The translations under genes and the position numbers were made by a program. From Tolypothrix campylonemoides VB511288 (GTDB taxonomy: Bacteria; Cyanobacteriota; Cyanobacteriia; Cyanobacteriales; Nostocaceae), in assembly GCA_000828075.3 (NCBI GenBank), contig JXCB02000019.1, forward strand, positions 1 through 45,799: a stretch of DNA of 45,799 bases, given 5' to 3'. This document shows positions 7,653-16,015 of the stretch, piece after piece. Position 1 is the stretch's first letter. Every line of letters starts with the position of its first letter. Under the pieces are notes generated by a model that was not told the DNA's origin, did no database searches, and saw only the letters and a list, made by a program, of their open reading frames with translations.

Positions 7653-7877
7653 GTGTTGGATGATGGACTAATAGTGGTTTCTAAGCGAGACGATCCGAAT
7701 TATTCCCAAATAAGTGGACATATTCCCAGTGAAATGGCTAAAGACTTTAAAATTGCCTGTACTCGTAGGGGGGTAAGTCATAGTGATGGACTTGAGCAGG
7801 CGATCGCACTATGGCTTGCTCAAGCCGATAATCATTTTTTACCTACTGAAAATCAAGGGGTTAAGAAAGATACATGA
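7653..7877 (+). CDS. Ribbon-helix-helix regulator (CopG/Arc-like)
   Basis: About 74 residues. The sequence ISGHIPSEMAKDFKIACTRRGVSHSDGLEQAIALWL fits a ribbon-helix-helix fold: a short strand, helix A, a turn, then helix B. GTG 7653 was chosen because GGAGG lies at 7641-7645 with 7-nt spacing; the frame is also open to a GTG at 7629, which lacks such a site. It probably binds the palindromes just upstream and, by analogy with CopG-type repressors, limits expression of the replication gene that follows. An antitoxin role is an alternative, but no toxin gene follows. Confidence 0.6.
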   Translation: MLDDGLIVVSKRDDPNYSQISGHIPSEMAKDFKIACTRRGVSHSDGLEQAIALWLAQADNHFLPTENQGVKKDT

Positions 7878-7900
7878 TTAACAGAGTGATCTACAACTCA

Positions 7901-7909
7901 TGTGGATAA
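7901..7909 (-). promoter_or_regulatory. Perfect DnaA box
   Basis: TGTGGATAA is the complement of the consensus DnaA box TTATCCACA. It lies in the 166-bp gap between the RHH regulator and the Rep-like gene, a usual place for one in an iteron replicon. A single 9-mer can occur by chance. Confidence 0.5.
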
Positions 7910-8043
7910 TTCGTATTAATAATCAAAACAAGGAGGTGGTCAGTAGTAATAAGCAACAAGCGCAGTTTTGTGCTTGGCTACCAATTTTTGCTATAGCTAT
8001 TTTCATTTCTACTAACTAGAGGCGCAAAAAATGCACTAATGCT

Positions 8044-9684
8044 ATGAATGAAGATATTGCCAAAATTATTGCTTCTATAGATTATGATGATACGGAGAAA
8101 TTTATAAATTATATTTTGCCTGTACTTGGAAAAGCAGCACAATATTTTATCGAAAATAATGAATCTATTGATTTGACTGAAGGTTTAGTTTTTCCCAATA
8201 CATCTTTATCTACAGAAAATTATATTCAAGGTTTTTTTGAAAATGAATTTAATAAAGTGTTCTACAGCATGCTTGCTATAGCAAGTATAAAGGATAAAAA
8301 ATCTGATAATAAATTCTCTCTTCAAGAAAAACAGCAAGCCCTTGATAAAATAATTAACAATAGTAAAACAATAAAAGCTTATTTAGAGAAACGACAAAGC
8401 CAGCTATTTAAATCACAAGTATTTGAGCCTGTCCCTACAGTACCAGCGATGCTTTATAGTGTGCAGTGTCAAATCAAAAAAGAAGAGACATGGCAACCAA
8501 ATGAAGATGGTATAGCAGTTTCAAAGCATTCCGATAAACGTAACCCAAAAAATTATATTGAGCATTACATAACAACATCTGGAGATATAACTCTACTTCC
8601 TTGGAATGAAGCTCAACAAATTATTGATAAGTTTGGGTTTACCAGTGCCAAACTGCACTTAATCTTTGCCGCTTGTGCAATGAAGCAAGAAAGACCCTGG
8701 GAGAGTATGTTTATTATAGATGGTAGTTATTTAATAAAAGAAATAGGTTGGGATAAACGAACTGATTTACCAAAACATCAAAAATTGTTAGAAATAGCCA
8801 AAACTGCATTTGCATTGGATTGTTTATTAGTGAAAGCTGTATGGGTAGAAGGTAGAAATAAAAAAGGTGGTATAAATGCCAGCACTCCTGTAGGGCGGAT
8901 GTGGAATATTACAATTGTTCCATATGGTCAAATGAGTTCATCTGGAAAGATAGAAGAACCTGACGAAGTTAAACTAATTATTCAACCTGGTACTTGGACT
9001 CGATACTTTCTCAATAGAGCTGGAGCAGAATCACGGGAAGCTTTATATCAGTTTGGCTATTTAGCTCAACAACTTTTGACAATCGACCCCTATCATGAAG
9101 AACTTGCATTAAGACTAGCTATCTATGCGACATTAGAAAGTCGAGACCGCCTAGATAGAGCTTACAAAGTAGAAGAATTATTAGAAATAGCATTGCCTAA
9201 AAAAGCGATTATCGAAGCTCAAAATAACCGTAATAAGGCTTTTAAACTGAAGGAACGTTGGGATACTGCTTTAAAGATATTGGTAGAAAAGCTAAAATTG
9301 CAGATTGATTATGACCCTGAAACATATCCAGAATGGCTAAGACCTGGCTGGGAGGAAGAAAAGCCTAGAGGCTACTTTAACAAATTTCTGAATGCTGAAC
9401 TTACAATCAAACCTCCATACCCTATTTTCGATCTCGTAGCATCCGAAACTGAATCAAAAGTAAAACGATTACAGTTTAAAACCAAGGAAATATCGCTACA
9501 AAATATTAGTTTGACTGGTAATCAAGTTAGAGAAGCACGTACTGCCAAAGGATGGTCGCAGGCTAAACTAGCTGGTTCCTTGGGTGTCTCTCAAAAGCTT
9601 GTATCTTTGATTGAACTGGGCAAACGTACTATTACTCCACAACTTGCTGCCCATCTGCTAGAGCTTTTAGATATCGAAGTTTAA
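8044..9684 (+). CDS. Candidate plasmid replication initiator with C-terminal XRE-type HTH
   Basis: 546 residues. The body (about 100-470) is not a family recognised with certainty. The segment LLPWNEAQQIIDKFGFTSAK and later RYFLNRAGAESREALYQFG read like the winged-helix parts of Rep proteins. The last ~55 residues are a clear XRE helix-turn-helix (VREARTAKGWSQAKLAGSLG, then SQKLVSLIELGKR). Three tandem 22-bp iterons begin 145 bp after the stop, a DnaA box and RHH regulator gene precede it and an AEP primase gene follows, which together argue for initiation of theta replication at these iterons. No ATPase motif is present. The alternative is a large transcription factor. Confidence 0.5.
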   Translation: MNEDIAKIIASIDYDDTEKFINYILPVLGKAAQYFIENNESIDLTEGLVFPNTSLSTENYIQGFFENEFNKVFYSMLAIASIKDKKSDNKFSLQEKQQALDKIINNSKTIKAYLEKRQSQLFKSQVFEPVPTVPAMLYSVQCQIKKEETWQPNEDGIAVSKHSDKRNPKNYIEHYITTSGDITLLPWNEAQQIIDKFGFTSAKLHLIFAACAMKQERPWESMFIIDGSYLIKEIGWDKRTDLPKHQKLLEIAKTAFALDCLLVKAVWVEGRNKKGGINASTPVGRMWNITIVPYGQMSSSGKIEEPDEVKLIIQPGTWTRYFLNRAGAESREALYQFGYLAQQLLTIDPYHEELALRLAIYATLESRDRLDRAYKVEELLEIALPKKAIIEAQNNRNKAFKLKERWDTALKILVEKLKLQIDYDPETYPEWLRPGWEEEKPRGYFNKFLNAELTIKPPYPIFDLVASETESKVKRLQFKTKEISLQNISLTGNQVREARTAKGWSQAKLAGSLGVSQKLVSLIELGKRTITPQLAAHLLELLDIEV

Positions 9685-9828
9685 GTATTAATGCTTATCA
9701 AGTACAAGCTGATAACCTCTCTTCACCCTCCTGTGCGCGTTCTCTTAATTTTAATTTTTGTTCTAGAACAATTTCTTGAAAAAATAGGCTTCAAATCTTT
9801 ACCCTGTAAAGCTTTGAGCTTTAGAACA

Positions 9829-9894
9829 AAAACTCTAGTATCGGGTAACGAAAACTCTAGTATCGAGCAACGAAAACTCTAGTATCGAGCAACG
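9829..9894 (+). repeat. Three tandem 22-bp iterons (candidate oriV)
   Basis: Units at 9829-9850, 9851-9872 and 9873-9894 all begin AAAACTCTAGTATCG; the second and third are identical and the first differs at two positions. Length 22 bp and head-to-tail layout are typical of iterons bound by Rep proteins. An AT-rich stretch (9895-9960) follows and could be the unwinding region. Open frames across this stretch have no coding character. Confidence 0.7.
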
Positions 9895-10454
9895 AAAAAT
9901 TTGTAAAACCATTGATATATGGGAGTTTTTATTTTTTAGAACAACTTAAAGTGCTGAAATCAGCAGTTTCTGAACCGTTTTTACAGATATGGCATGATAT
10001 GGCAATAGTACTTTTGCGACTGTCTGCCTCCGGGGGCAAATCACGCTTCTTGGCGTACTTGTCAAATGTTCTGCCTGAACGCGATCGCGTGTTGCAGCGT
10101 CAGATGGTCACAAGGTGCTTTACTGTATTTACCGAGGAATTCTGTGTATGGCTCTAAAAATTAAACTGCTGGATAAACTTAATCAAAAGTTATGTCAATT
10201 GCAAAAAAAAAGCTGGGTAGTCCGCTAGGTGCTTGGTTTCAGTGAACTAAGACTGTAAAAGCCCAGAATGAAAACCCGCTAGGTGTAGCGATTACCAGTC
10301 GCTCGCACAGCACGCACGCTAGAGGAGCTATCCAACTCCTTTAGCCTTAGTTTTAAATTTCAATTTGATTTCATTCTAGGTTATAAGTCTCTTTCTAGCC
10401 AAACCAACTAGCGGCTACCCTTAGACCTTTTTTGGTGTATCGAGGTAGCCAGTT
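9895..10454. other. Non-coding region between iterons and primase gene
   Basis: No supported gene. It contains the AT-rich flank of the iterons, a HIP1 site (GCGATCGC) near 10080, two copies of CCGCTAGGTG (about 10221 and 10279) with a related inverted CTAGCGG near 10410, and a small hairpin AGGAG / CTCCT near 10322-10340. It could hold the rest of the origin and the primase promoter. Confidence 0.4.
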
Positions 10455-12806
10455 ATGTTTTTCCCTGAAAATTCAGACGATTCCGTCAAATCAAATCGGA
10501 CATATTTTTCTGCCCACAAAATCAAACCCCACCAGCCCGCCGACCCAGTGGGCAAACGCTATGTTAAATATTTCTGGCATCCTTGGAGTGCCATAGTCGC
10601 CCCAGTACCCGCCTTCGTCTCAAAACCAGCGTGGCGTACCATCAACTATTACCTTCAACCGTCGCAACTGTGGAGATTGCACGCTGACAGTAAGCAGCTA
10701 GTCGGTATGCGCTTTGGTTCCAATACCCGTTACGCCATAATTGACCTCGATACAGGCGGCGACTACCATAGCAATGAATCCGTAAACCGTATCAAAGCCG
10801 CCCTAGAAGACATCGGCATAGTCGATATCATCCCCATCCAATCCAGCTTTAGTGGCGGCTACCACCTGATAATAACCTTTACCTCCCCCCAGCCCACCTT
10901 CAACCTAGCCTGTGCCATCGAACAAACCCTAAAAGATGCAGGCTTCATCATCCGCAAAGGGCATTTAGAAATCTTCCCCAACGTAAAACCTTGGGGCGAA
11001 GATTGCATAATTAACTACAACGCCATCCGCTGTCCCATGCAACCTGGTAGCGGTGCGTTATTGCTCGATTATGACCTACAACCAATTAGCGATGATGTAA
11101 GTATCTTCCTCGACCATTGCGATCGCGCAGCACGTCGCCAAGATTTAACAAAACTTAAATACGCCTGCAAAAAAGCTAGAAAGCGCCACAAGCGAGAACA
11201 GTATCGCAAAAAAACCTCTGCCAACGTAGAAGAATGGCGAGCCAACTGGGAAGAAATTATCGCCACAGGTTGGACAGGTTTTGGACAAACCAACACCATC
11301 CTACAAATCCTTGTAGGCTACGGAATCGTCTTTTTGGACTTACAGGGTGAAAACCTAATTCAATACGCCTTAAAGACCGCTACAGATGCCCCTGGTTACA
11401 CGCAATATTGCCGCCACCAGCACAACATCGAAGCCAGAGTAAGACAATGGGTTCAATGCACAATTCGCAACGAATGGTACACCCCTTATGCCAGTTATCC
11501 AGCCCGTCTATTGAGGACCTTCGGCAAAACATTTGCAGAAGCCATAGCAGCCATTAGGAAGATTGTAAAACCCAAAGACAACGTAATCCCATTTGACCGT
11601 CGCATTACTCAAAGTGAACAGCGCAGCCAACAAGCCCAAAGACGCATCAAGTGGGCAGTAAAAGCCATAGAGTGGGAAACCGGGTTAGCCCCAGGAGCGA
11701 AAGCACGTGCCAAACAGATATGTTCTGAGTGCAAACGTCAGTTTGGCAAATCTCTGAGCCTACAGACATTACACAAATATTTACATTTGTGGCATCCCAA
11801 AACCTACATAGAAGACCCCTGGGCTTCTAACGGTGAAAATAGCTCAAACACCTGCCAAATCGAAGGATACAGGTGTTTAGACAACTTTGAAACCTCTGAA
11901 AAAAATCAAAAAGCCCAAAACCCTTACCAAATCGAAGGATACACATTTCCCCCCTATATGAAGGTTTTATGTTTACCTCCTGCAGCGACAGCCCCTCAAG
12001 GGCTGGAGTCTGCAGAGGTTCTTGAAGAAACATCGGTTTCTCAGGAGGACGAGTGTGTAACTCAGCCGGAGGGAAATCTGGAAATCATAAATTCTTCTAA
12101 TAGTGCTGAAATTAATTTCAATCAACCCAGCAGTCAATTAGAGAATTCAGTTTCTACAAACATTTTACCATCAAATGAATTCAATTCTCATCAGGATTTT
12201 TTATACTCTTGTAGCTCCGGCGCGTCGCCAAAAAATGATAAAAAAAACTTATTAATTGTGGAGGATAACGGGCTGGGCGTAGTTTCGACACCTGCACTCC
12301 TGACACCAGAACCAGGGCAGGAAATTGCCAATAACGGTTTGCAGGGCGCATCGTCGGGTGAAGAGACACCTGCTGTGGGGAGAGCAGAATCATCGCGCTC
12401 ACGTGCCAACAATGGCTTGCAAGGCTTATCTGAGGCTGATTTGACCCCTGCTACAGTGACACCAGAACCGCCACTCCAAAATACCAACAACGGCTTGCAG
12501 GACGCATCTGGAGGCGATGCAACTGCCGATACTGACTCAAGCATCGAACAACTCAAGCGCGTGACGAAACTGCGGCTAATGGCGGGATCTCGTGCGAGGG
12601 CAACGGTGCGACAATACTGCCTGATTGTGGGACGAATTATCGGTGGTCAGGAACGCTCACGCCTGGAGCAGACTGCCAAAATGCAATTTTACCTCGATTC
12701 AGGGGACAAAGTGCTGGTTGCAGAAGCACAGGCGTGGGCAGCTGCGAATCCAGGTTGTCTGCCCTTTAGCTTAGAGACTGCGTATGATGAGCGTGCCGAC
12801 TCCTGA
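10455..12806 (+). CDS. Plasmid AEP-type primase (PrimPol-like) with C-terminal repeats
   Basis: 783 residues. The first ~210 carry the order of an archaeo-eukaryotic primase: AIIDLDTGG with the metal-binding D97/D99, SGGYHLIITF with H137, HLEIFPN near 170-176, then AIRCPMQPGSGALLL, as in the AEP families of TOTE systems and plasmid primases. A basic helical region follows (230-260), then an HTH-like segment around 420-450. The C-terminal third is low-complexity: two QIEGY repeats (about 475 and 497) and three NNGLQ repeats (about 630-690). A compact helical domain with RLMAGSRARATVRQYCLIVG ends the protein. It probably primes plasmid replication from the adjacent iteron origin. Helicase motifs are absent, so one must come from elsewhere. 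Confidence 0.7.
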   Translation: MFFPENSDDSVKSNRTYFSAHKIKPHQPADPVGKRYVKYFWHPWSAIVAPVPAFVSKPAWRTINYYLQPSQLWRLHADSKQLVGMRFGSNTRYAIIDLDTGGDYHSNESVNRIKAALEDIGIVDIIPIQSSFSGGYHLIITFTSPQPTFNLACAIEQTLKDAGFIIRKGHLEIFPNVKPWGEDCIINYNAIRCPMQPGSGALLLDYDLQPISDDVSIFLDHCDRAARRQDLTKLKYACKKARKRHKREQYRKKTSANVEEWRANWEEIIATGWTGFGQTNTILQILVGYGIVFLDLQGENLIQYALKTATDAPGYTQYCRHQHNIEARVRQWVQCTIRNEWYTPYASYPARLLRTFGKTFAEAIAAIRKIVKPKDNVIPFDRRITQSEQRSQQAQRRIKWAVKAIEWETGLAPGAKARAKQICSECKRQFGKSLSLQTLHKYLHLWHPKTYIEDPWASNGENSSNTCQIEGYRCLDNFETSEKNQKAQNPYQIEGYTFPPYMKVLCLPPAATAPQGLESAEVLEETSVSQEDECVTQPEGNLEIINSSNSAEINFNQPSSQLENSVSTNILPSNEFNSHQDFLYSCSSGASPKNDKKNLLIVEDNGLGVVSTPALLTPEPGQEIANNGLQGASSGEETPAVGRAESSRSRANNGLQGLSEADLTPATVTPEPPLQNTNNGLQDASGGDATADTDSSIEQLKRVTKLRLMAGSRARATVRQYCLIVGRIIGGQERSRLEQTAKMQFYLDSGDKVLVAEAQAWAAANPGCLPFSLETAYDERADS

Positions 12807-12896
12807 CAGCTGCGTTCTATAAACTTGCACTTGGATCAATGCAGGCTGCCGAGTTAAACTAAGCCTTTGAGTTGCCTGGACGACTTCTTTTAAGTA

Positions 12897-13412
12897 ATGC
12901 CATATTGTATGCCAAGAAGAAAGAAAGGTTTGTCATTAGAAGAACATCAGTTGTTGGGATTTAAATTGAAGCTTCTTAGGGAAGAACTAGCTGATATTTA
13001 TTTCCAACTTCAAGATGCCTATGGCAAGTCAAGTAATACTTGTAAACAATTAGATTCTGCAAGGGCGAAGGTTGATGCGGTACGCTGCGAACTAGATAAT
13101 CTTGTTTGTGCTGAAAATCCATCTGTCGATGACCAGATTGTAATTAACTGCTACTACGGAACAGCTAGAGAAGAATTTGTCACTGCCAATAATCCTCAAC
13201 TACAATTTTTGTTAAATCAGGCAATTACCTATGCCCGAATTAAGCATGATGGACACTTAACGATTCTGCGTTTTACGACTGGTTGGAAAGCAGCTTATGG
13301 TACGCCTGATTTGGATACAAATGTTGGTAGAAAGCAAGTCGAGCAACTAAAGAGTTTTCCCAGTCTAGAAGAAGTCCTTGAGCATTTAATAGAAACTAAA
13401 GCATCTTTCTAG
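12897..13412 (+). CDS. Hypothetical protein with N-terminal coiled coil
   Basis: 171 residues from ATG 12897; ATG 12909 (MPRRKKGLSLEEHQLLG) is an equally good start and neither has a clear ribosome site. The N-terminal half is basic then helical (LKLLREELADIYFQLQDAYG), with coiled-coil spacing. The C-terminal half is mixed and unrecognised. It follows the primase by 90 bp on the same strand and is probably co-transcribed. Confidence 0.55.
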   Translation: MPYCMPRRKKGLSLEEHQLLGFKLKLLREELADIYFQLQDAYGKSSNTCKQLDSARAKVDAVRCELDNLVCAENPSVDDQIVINCYYGTAREEFVTANNPQLQFLLNQAITYARIKHDGHLTILRFTTGWKAAYGTPDLDTNVGRKQVEQLKSFPSLEEVLEHLIETKASF

Positions 13413-13519
13413 TTATTTTTCATCTGTGATAAGAAATCTTGTTTTGATACGGTGAAAATCTCCCAAACTTTCTCGTGAAAAATAGAAAAGGCTTTTGAGA
13501 GCATTTTCAACTGAAAAAC

Positions 13520-13939
13520 TTATTGAATTGGTTCAAAAAGCTCATCTTTAATCATTGATTCGAGAGTAGGTTTATCGATGACAGATTGGATGACCCACCC
13601 CTTACCTTTATATCTTCCCTCACGGTAGCACTTCTGCTTAATTTCTTCTCGCCGTGACTGTTGTTTTCTACTCCATTCTTCTGGTCCTAGATTATGTCTT
13701 AATAACTCAGTTGTAACCTCAAAACTGATTAAATTAGTTAGTGCCTGGAGGCACTCATCTAATGTTCCTTCTTCGATAAAATCATAATCGGATTCTTCCG
13801 CATCGACTAATTCCCAAGCTTCCCAATGTTCGCTTAACTCAAATATTCCTTTGCTATAGTAAATTGACTTCTCTTGGTTGGAATGAGTTTTACGTTTTGA
13901 GTCCAGTTGAATGACTTCCGCTAAGTGTCTTTTCCCCAT
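13520..13939 (-). CDS. Hypothetical soluble protein
   Basis: 139 residues with a basic start (MGKRHLAEVIQLDSKRKTHS), an acidic centre (VDAEESDYDFIEEGTLDE) and a Lys/Arg-rich segment near 95-115. No membrane segment and no family recognised. It faces the preceding gene convergently across 107 bp with no obvious terminator. The 13940-14117 gap carries only promoter-like AT-rich sequence. Confidence 0.5.
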   Translation of the reverse strand: MGKRHLAEVIQLDSKRKTHSNQEKSIYYSKGIFELSEHWEAWELVDAEESDYDFIEEGTLDECLQALTNLISFEVTTELLRHNLGPEEWSRKQQSRREEIKQKCYREGRYKGKGWVIQSVIDKPTLESMIKDELFEPIQ

Positions 13940-14117
13940 GATGATACCTACTTCATGTTTACTTATATTTCTAGCTCAAGTGACGCTCCGAAACACCTGC
14001 CCTTTTAGGGCGATAGTATATTATCACTAGGCGACACATTAAAGTTTGATAGAGAAGGAATTTCCAATAACAAGCCTCTAAAATAAAGGCGTAGGTTCAC
14101 ATACATTGGTCGCTGCG

Positions 14118-14900
14118 ATGCCCTCTCCCTTTCCCGGCATGGACCCATACCTCGAAGCAGGGCTGTGGCCCGACGTGCATAACGCGCTTTCCAGCAAAAT
14201 CCGTGCCTTCCTCGCCCCACAACTGCGTCCCAAATATGCTGCACGGCTGGAAGTATATGTCGTAGAGGATACTTCCCCTTCAAGTGAAATTGGTATTTTG
14301 TACCCAGATGTCGAGGTATTGCAGATAAGACAACGCCGCGACGTAACTCCTCCTACCCCCACATCAAATATTGCAACAACCCCCGCACCACTAACGCTTC
14401 CAGTCATTCAACCAGTCGTTGTCCGCATCCCCACCGTTGAGATTCGGGATACAGCCAACAACGTACTGGTAAGCTGTATCGAAATCCTCTCCCCCGTAAA
14501 CAAACGCGAACCCAATTTGACCGATTACCGTAAAAAACGCCAGCGTTTATACAATGCCAATGTCCACTTGATTGAAATCGATTTACTACGTCGAGGAACG
14601 CGCCCCTTCAACCACCCCCGTCTCCCAGACGTTCCCTACTTGGTTACTCTCACCCGTGCGGGATCTGGAGTTATCGACGTGTGGCCCGTAACGTTACAAG
14701 ATACGCTCCCCACAGTTCCCGTTCCTCTTCGCAACCCCGACCCCGATGCTGTTCTCGACCTGCAAGCTGCCCTTCAGGCAATTTACGACGAAGCAGGGTA
14801 CGACCTATCGATAGATTATACCCAGACTCCACCCCCACCAGCATTCAGTAAAGCTGATATCGAGTGGATGTATACACGGTTGGGAAAATTTTCCTCGTAG
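14118..14900 (+). CDS. DUF4058 family protein
   Basis: 260 residues starting MPSPFPGMDPYLE, the signature N-terminus of DUF4058, a family abundant in cyanobacteria. Other conserved blocks are visible: WPDVHNALSSKIRAFLAPQL, the PDVEV strand, VEIRDTANNVLVSCIEILSP with its Glu, NKREP, and YRKKRQRLYNANVHLIEIDLLR. The core resembles a PD-(D/E)xK-like fold (E..LSP..K, then EIDLLR), but this is inference. ATG 14118 fits the family; the TTG 12 bp upstream does not. Biological function unknown. Confidence 0.9.
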   Translation: MPSPFPGMDPYLEAGLWPDVHNALSSKIRAFLAPQLRPKYAARLEVYVVEDTSPSSEIGILYPDVEVLQIRQRRDVTPPTPTSNIATTPAPLTLPVIQPVVVRIPTVEIRDTANNVLVSCIEILSPVNKREPNLTDYRKKRQRLYNANVHLIEIDLLRRGTRPFNHPRLPDVPYLVTLTRAGSGVIDVWPVTLQDTLPTVPVPLRNPDPDAVLDLQAALQAIYDEAGYDLSIDYTQTPPPPAFSKADIEWMYTRLGKFSS

Positions 14901-14971
14901 CAGGTGTGCAACATTGTATGGGCAGTGGATATTTGTCCATAAAACTACAAACTGTGGAGTTACCTTAATAT

Positions 14972-15100
14972 TTAAGATGCTGCTTTTAGCCCAGCATCCA
15001 TATTTTCTGAAGAGCGCATCGCCTCTAAACGTTTGAGGTAAAATTCATCCATATAATCCAAGTAAAATACCAACACTAAGATTGTTAAAAGACAAGTCTT
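14972..15100 (-). pseudogene. Possible C-terminal relic of an unknown gene
   Basis: On the minus strand a frame reads VFYLDYMDEFYLKRLEAMR and ends LKAAS before a TAA at 14972-14974. It is protein-like but short, has no start or ribosome site, and is not a family recognised. The surrounding 14901-15170 stretch has no other gene. Confidence 0.25.
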
Positions 15101-15170
15101 TTTCTCGGCGGAGCATTTTCGTGCCTTATATCTACTTAATATTTAACGACAGCCGATACAACTAATCTTT

Positions 15171-15797
15171 CTAATCCCACCAAGCCCGCAGATAATTAGG
15201 TTTAATATCAAGTTCATCTGGACAACCAACAAATGCTTGGAAATCTGCAACTAACTCCGGCTCGCAAGTACCATTAAAAACAATTCCATCAATACTCACC
15301 CGATAATCTTCACGGAAGGGGCTAACTACATACCCCTCAAACGTAAATATAAATCCCTTAAAAAGCTGGATACGAGCAAATGTTATAAATTCAATAATAG
15401 CGGGCGACTCATTATGCTTCTCAATAGGAGAAGCAAACCCCGAATCAACCAATTGTTGCAATTGGTCAATACTTAGGTTATAGAAATTTTTAGCACCACC
15501 AAACACCTCTGACCACTCTAAAGAAGTGCCAAAAATAATATTATCTCTAGTTTGATAGTCCCTGCTGTAAACAAAATTTGTTCGGTCGAGGTCAGATAAT
15601 TGATTTAGGATTTGACCTACTTGTAAAGGTTGACCATCGACTTTGATATCTTCGGGTTTAATTCCCTGATTGAGGAAATAAAGTACCAGCGCTTGGATTC
15701 GGTTGAGGCGAGAATTTCTCAAGCATTCTGATAAGTTGGGGCAATTATGAATTACCCCAGTCATGGTTTTACAATCGAGCAGCATTGGGCAGAACAT
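15171..15797 (-). CDS. Hypothetical protein, long paralogue of the 682-1065 gene
   Basis: 208 residues. The N-terminal part (about 20-70) contains NCPNLSECLRNSRLNRIQALVLYFL, GIKPEDIKVDGQPL and a Leu-rich helix. The C-terminal ~100 residues align by eye with the product of 682-1065, including the final RAWWD. No membrane segments or catalytic motif. It sits alone with about 220 bp on its 5' side. Two copies in one replicon suggest a family maintained by plasmids. Confidence 0.6.
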   Translation of the reverse strand: MFCPMLLDCKTMTGVIHNCPNLSECLRNSRLNRIQALVLYFLNQGIKPEDIKVDGQPLQVGQILNQLSDLDRTNFVYSRDYQTRDNIIFGTSLEWSEVFGGAKNFYNLSIDQLQQLVDSGFASPIEKHNESPAIIEFITFARIQLFKGFIFTFEGYVVSPFREDYRVSIDGIVFNGTCEPELVADFQAFVGCPDELDIKPNYLRAWWD

Positions 15798-16015
15798 GGG
15801 ATAGCTTGCGGTAGTCGAGGGGATAATTAGCTTGATAATTTAGATGCTTGTATGACACTGACTCCTATTTTAATTGGTGTGGGATGGAGAGCTTTTCGTT
15901 TATTGCGTGTAGCCTATATATGTCTGCCAATGAAACGTGCTTTCATCACCAGAGATGTAAATAATAATGAACAATTTTTGACTTTATATTATTGTTGTGA
16001 GCGCATTCATGTGCT

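Noticed and set aside
9691-9882. Open frame over the iterons as a gene
   Set aside because: It overlaps tandem DNA repeats, has no ribosome site and no protein-like sequence.
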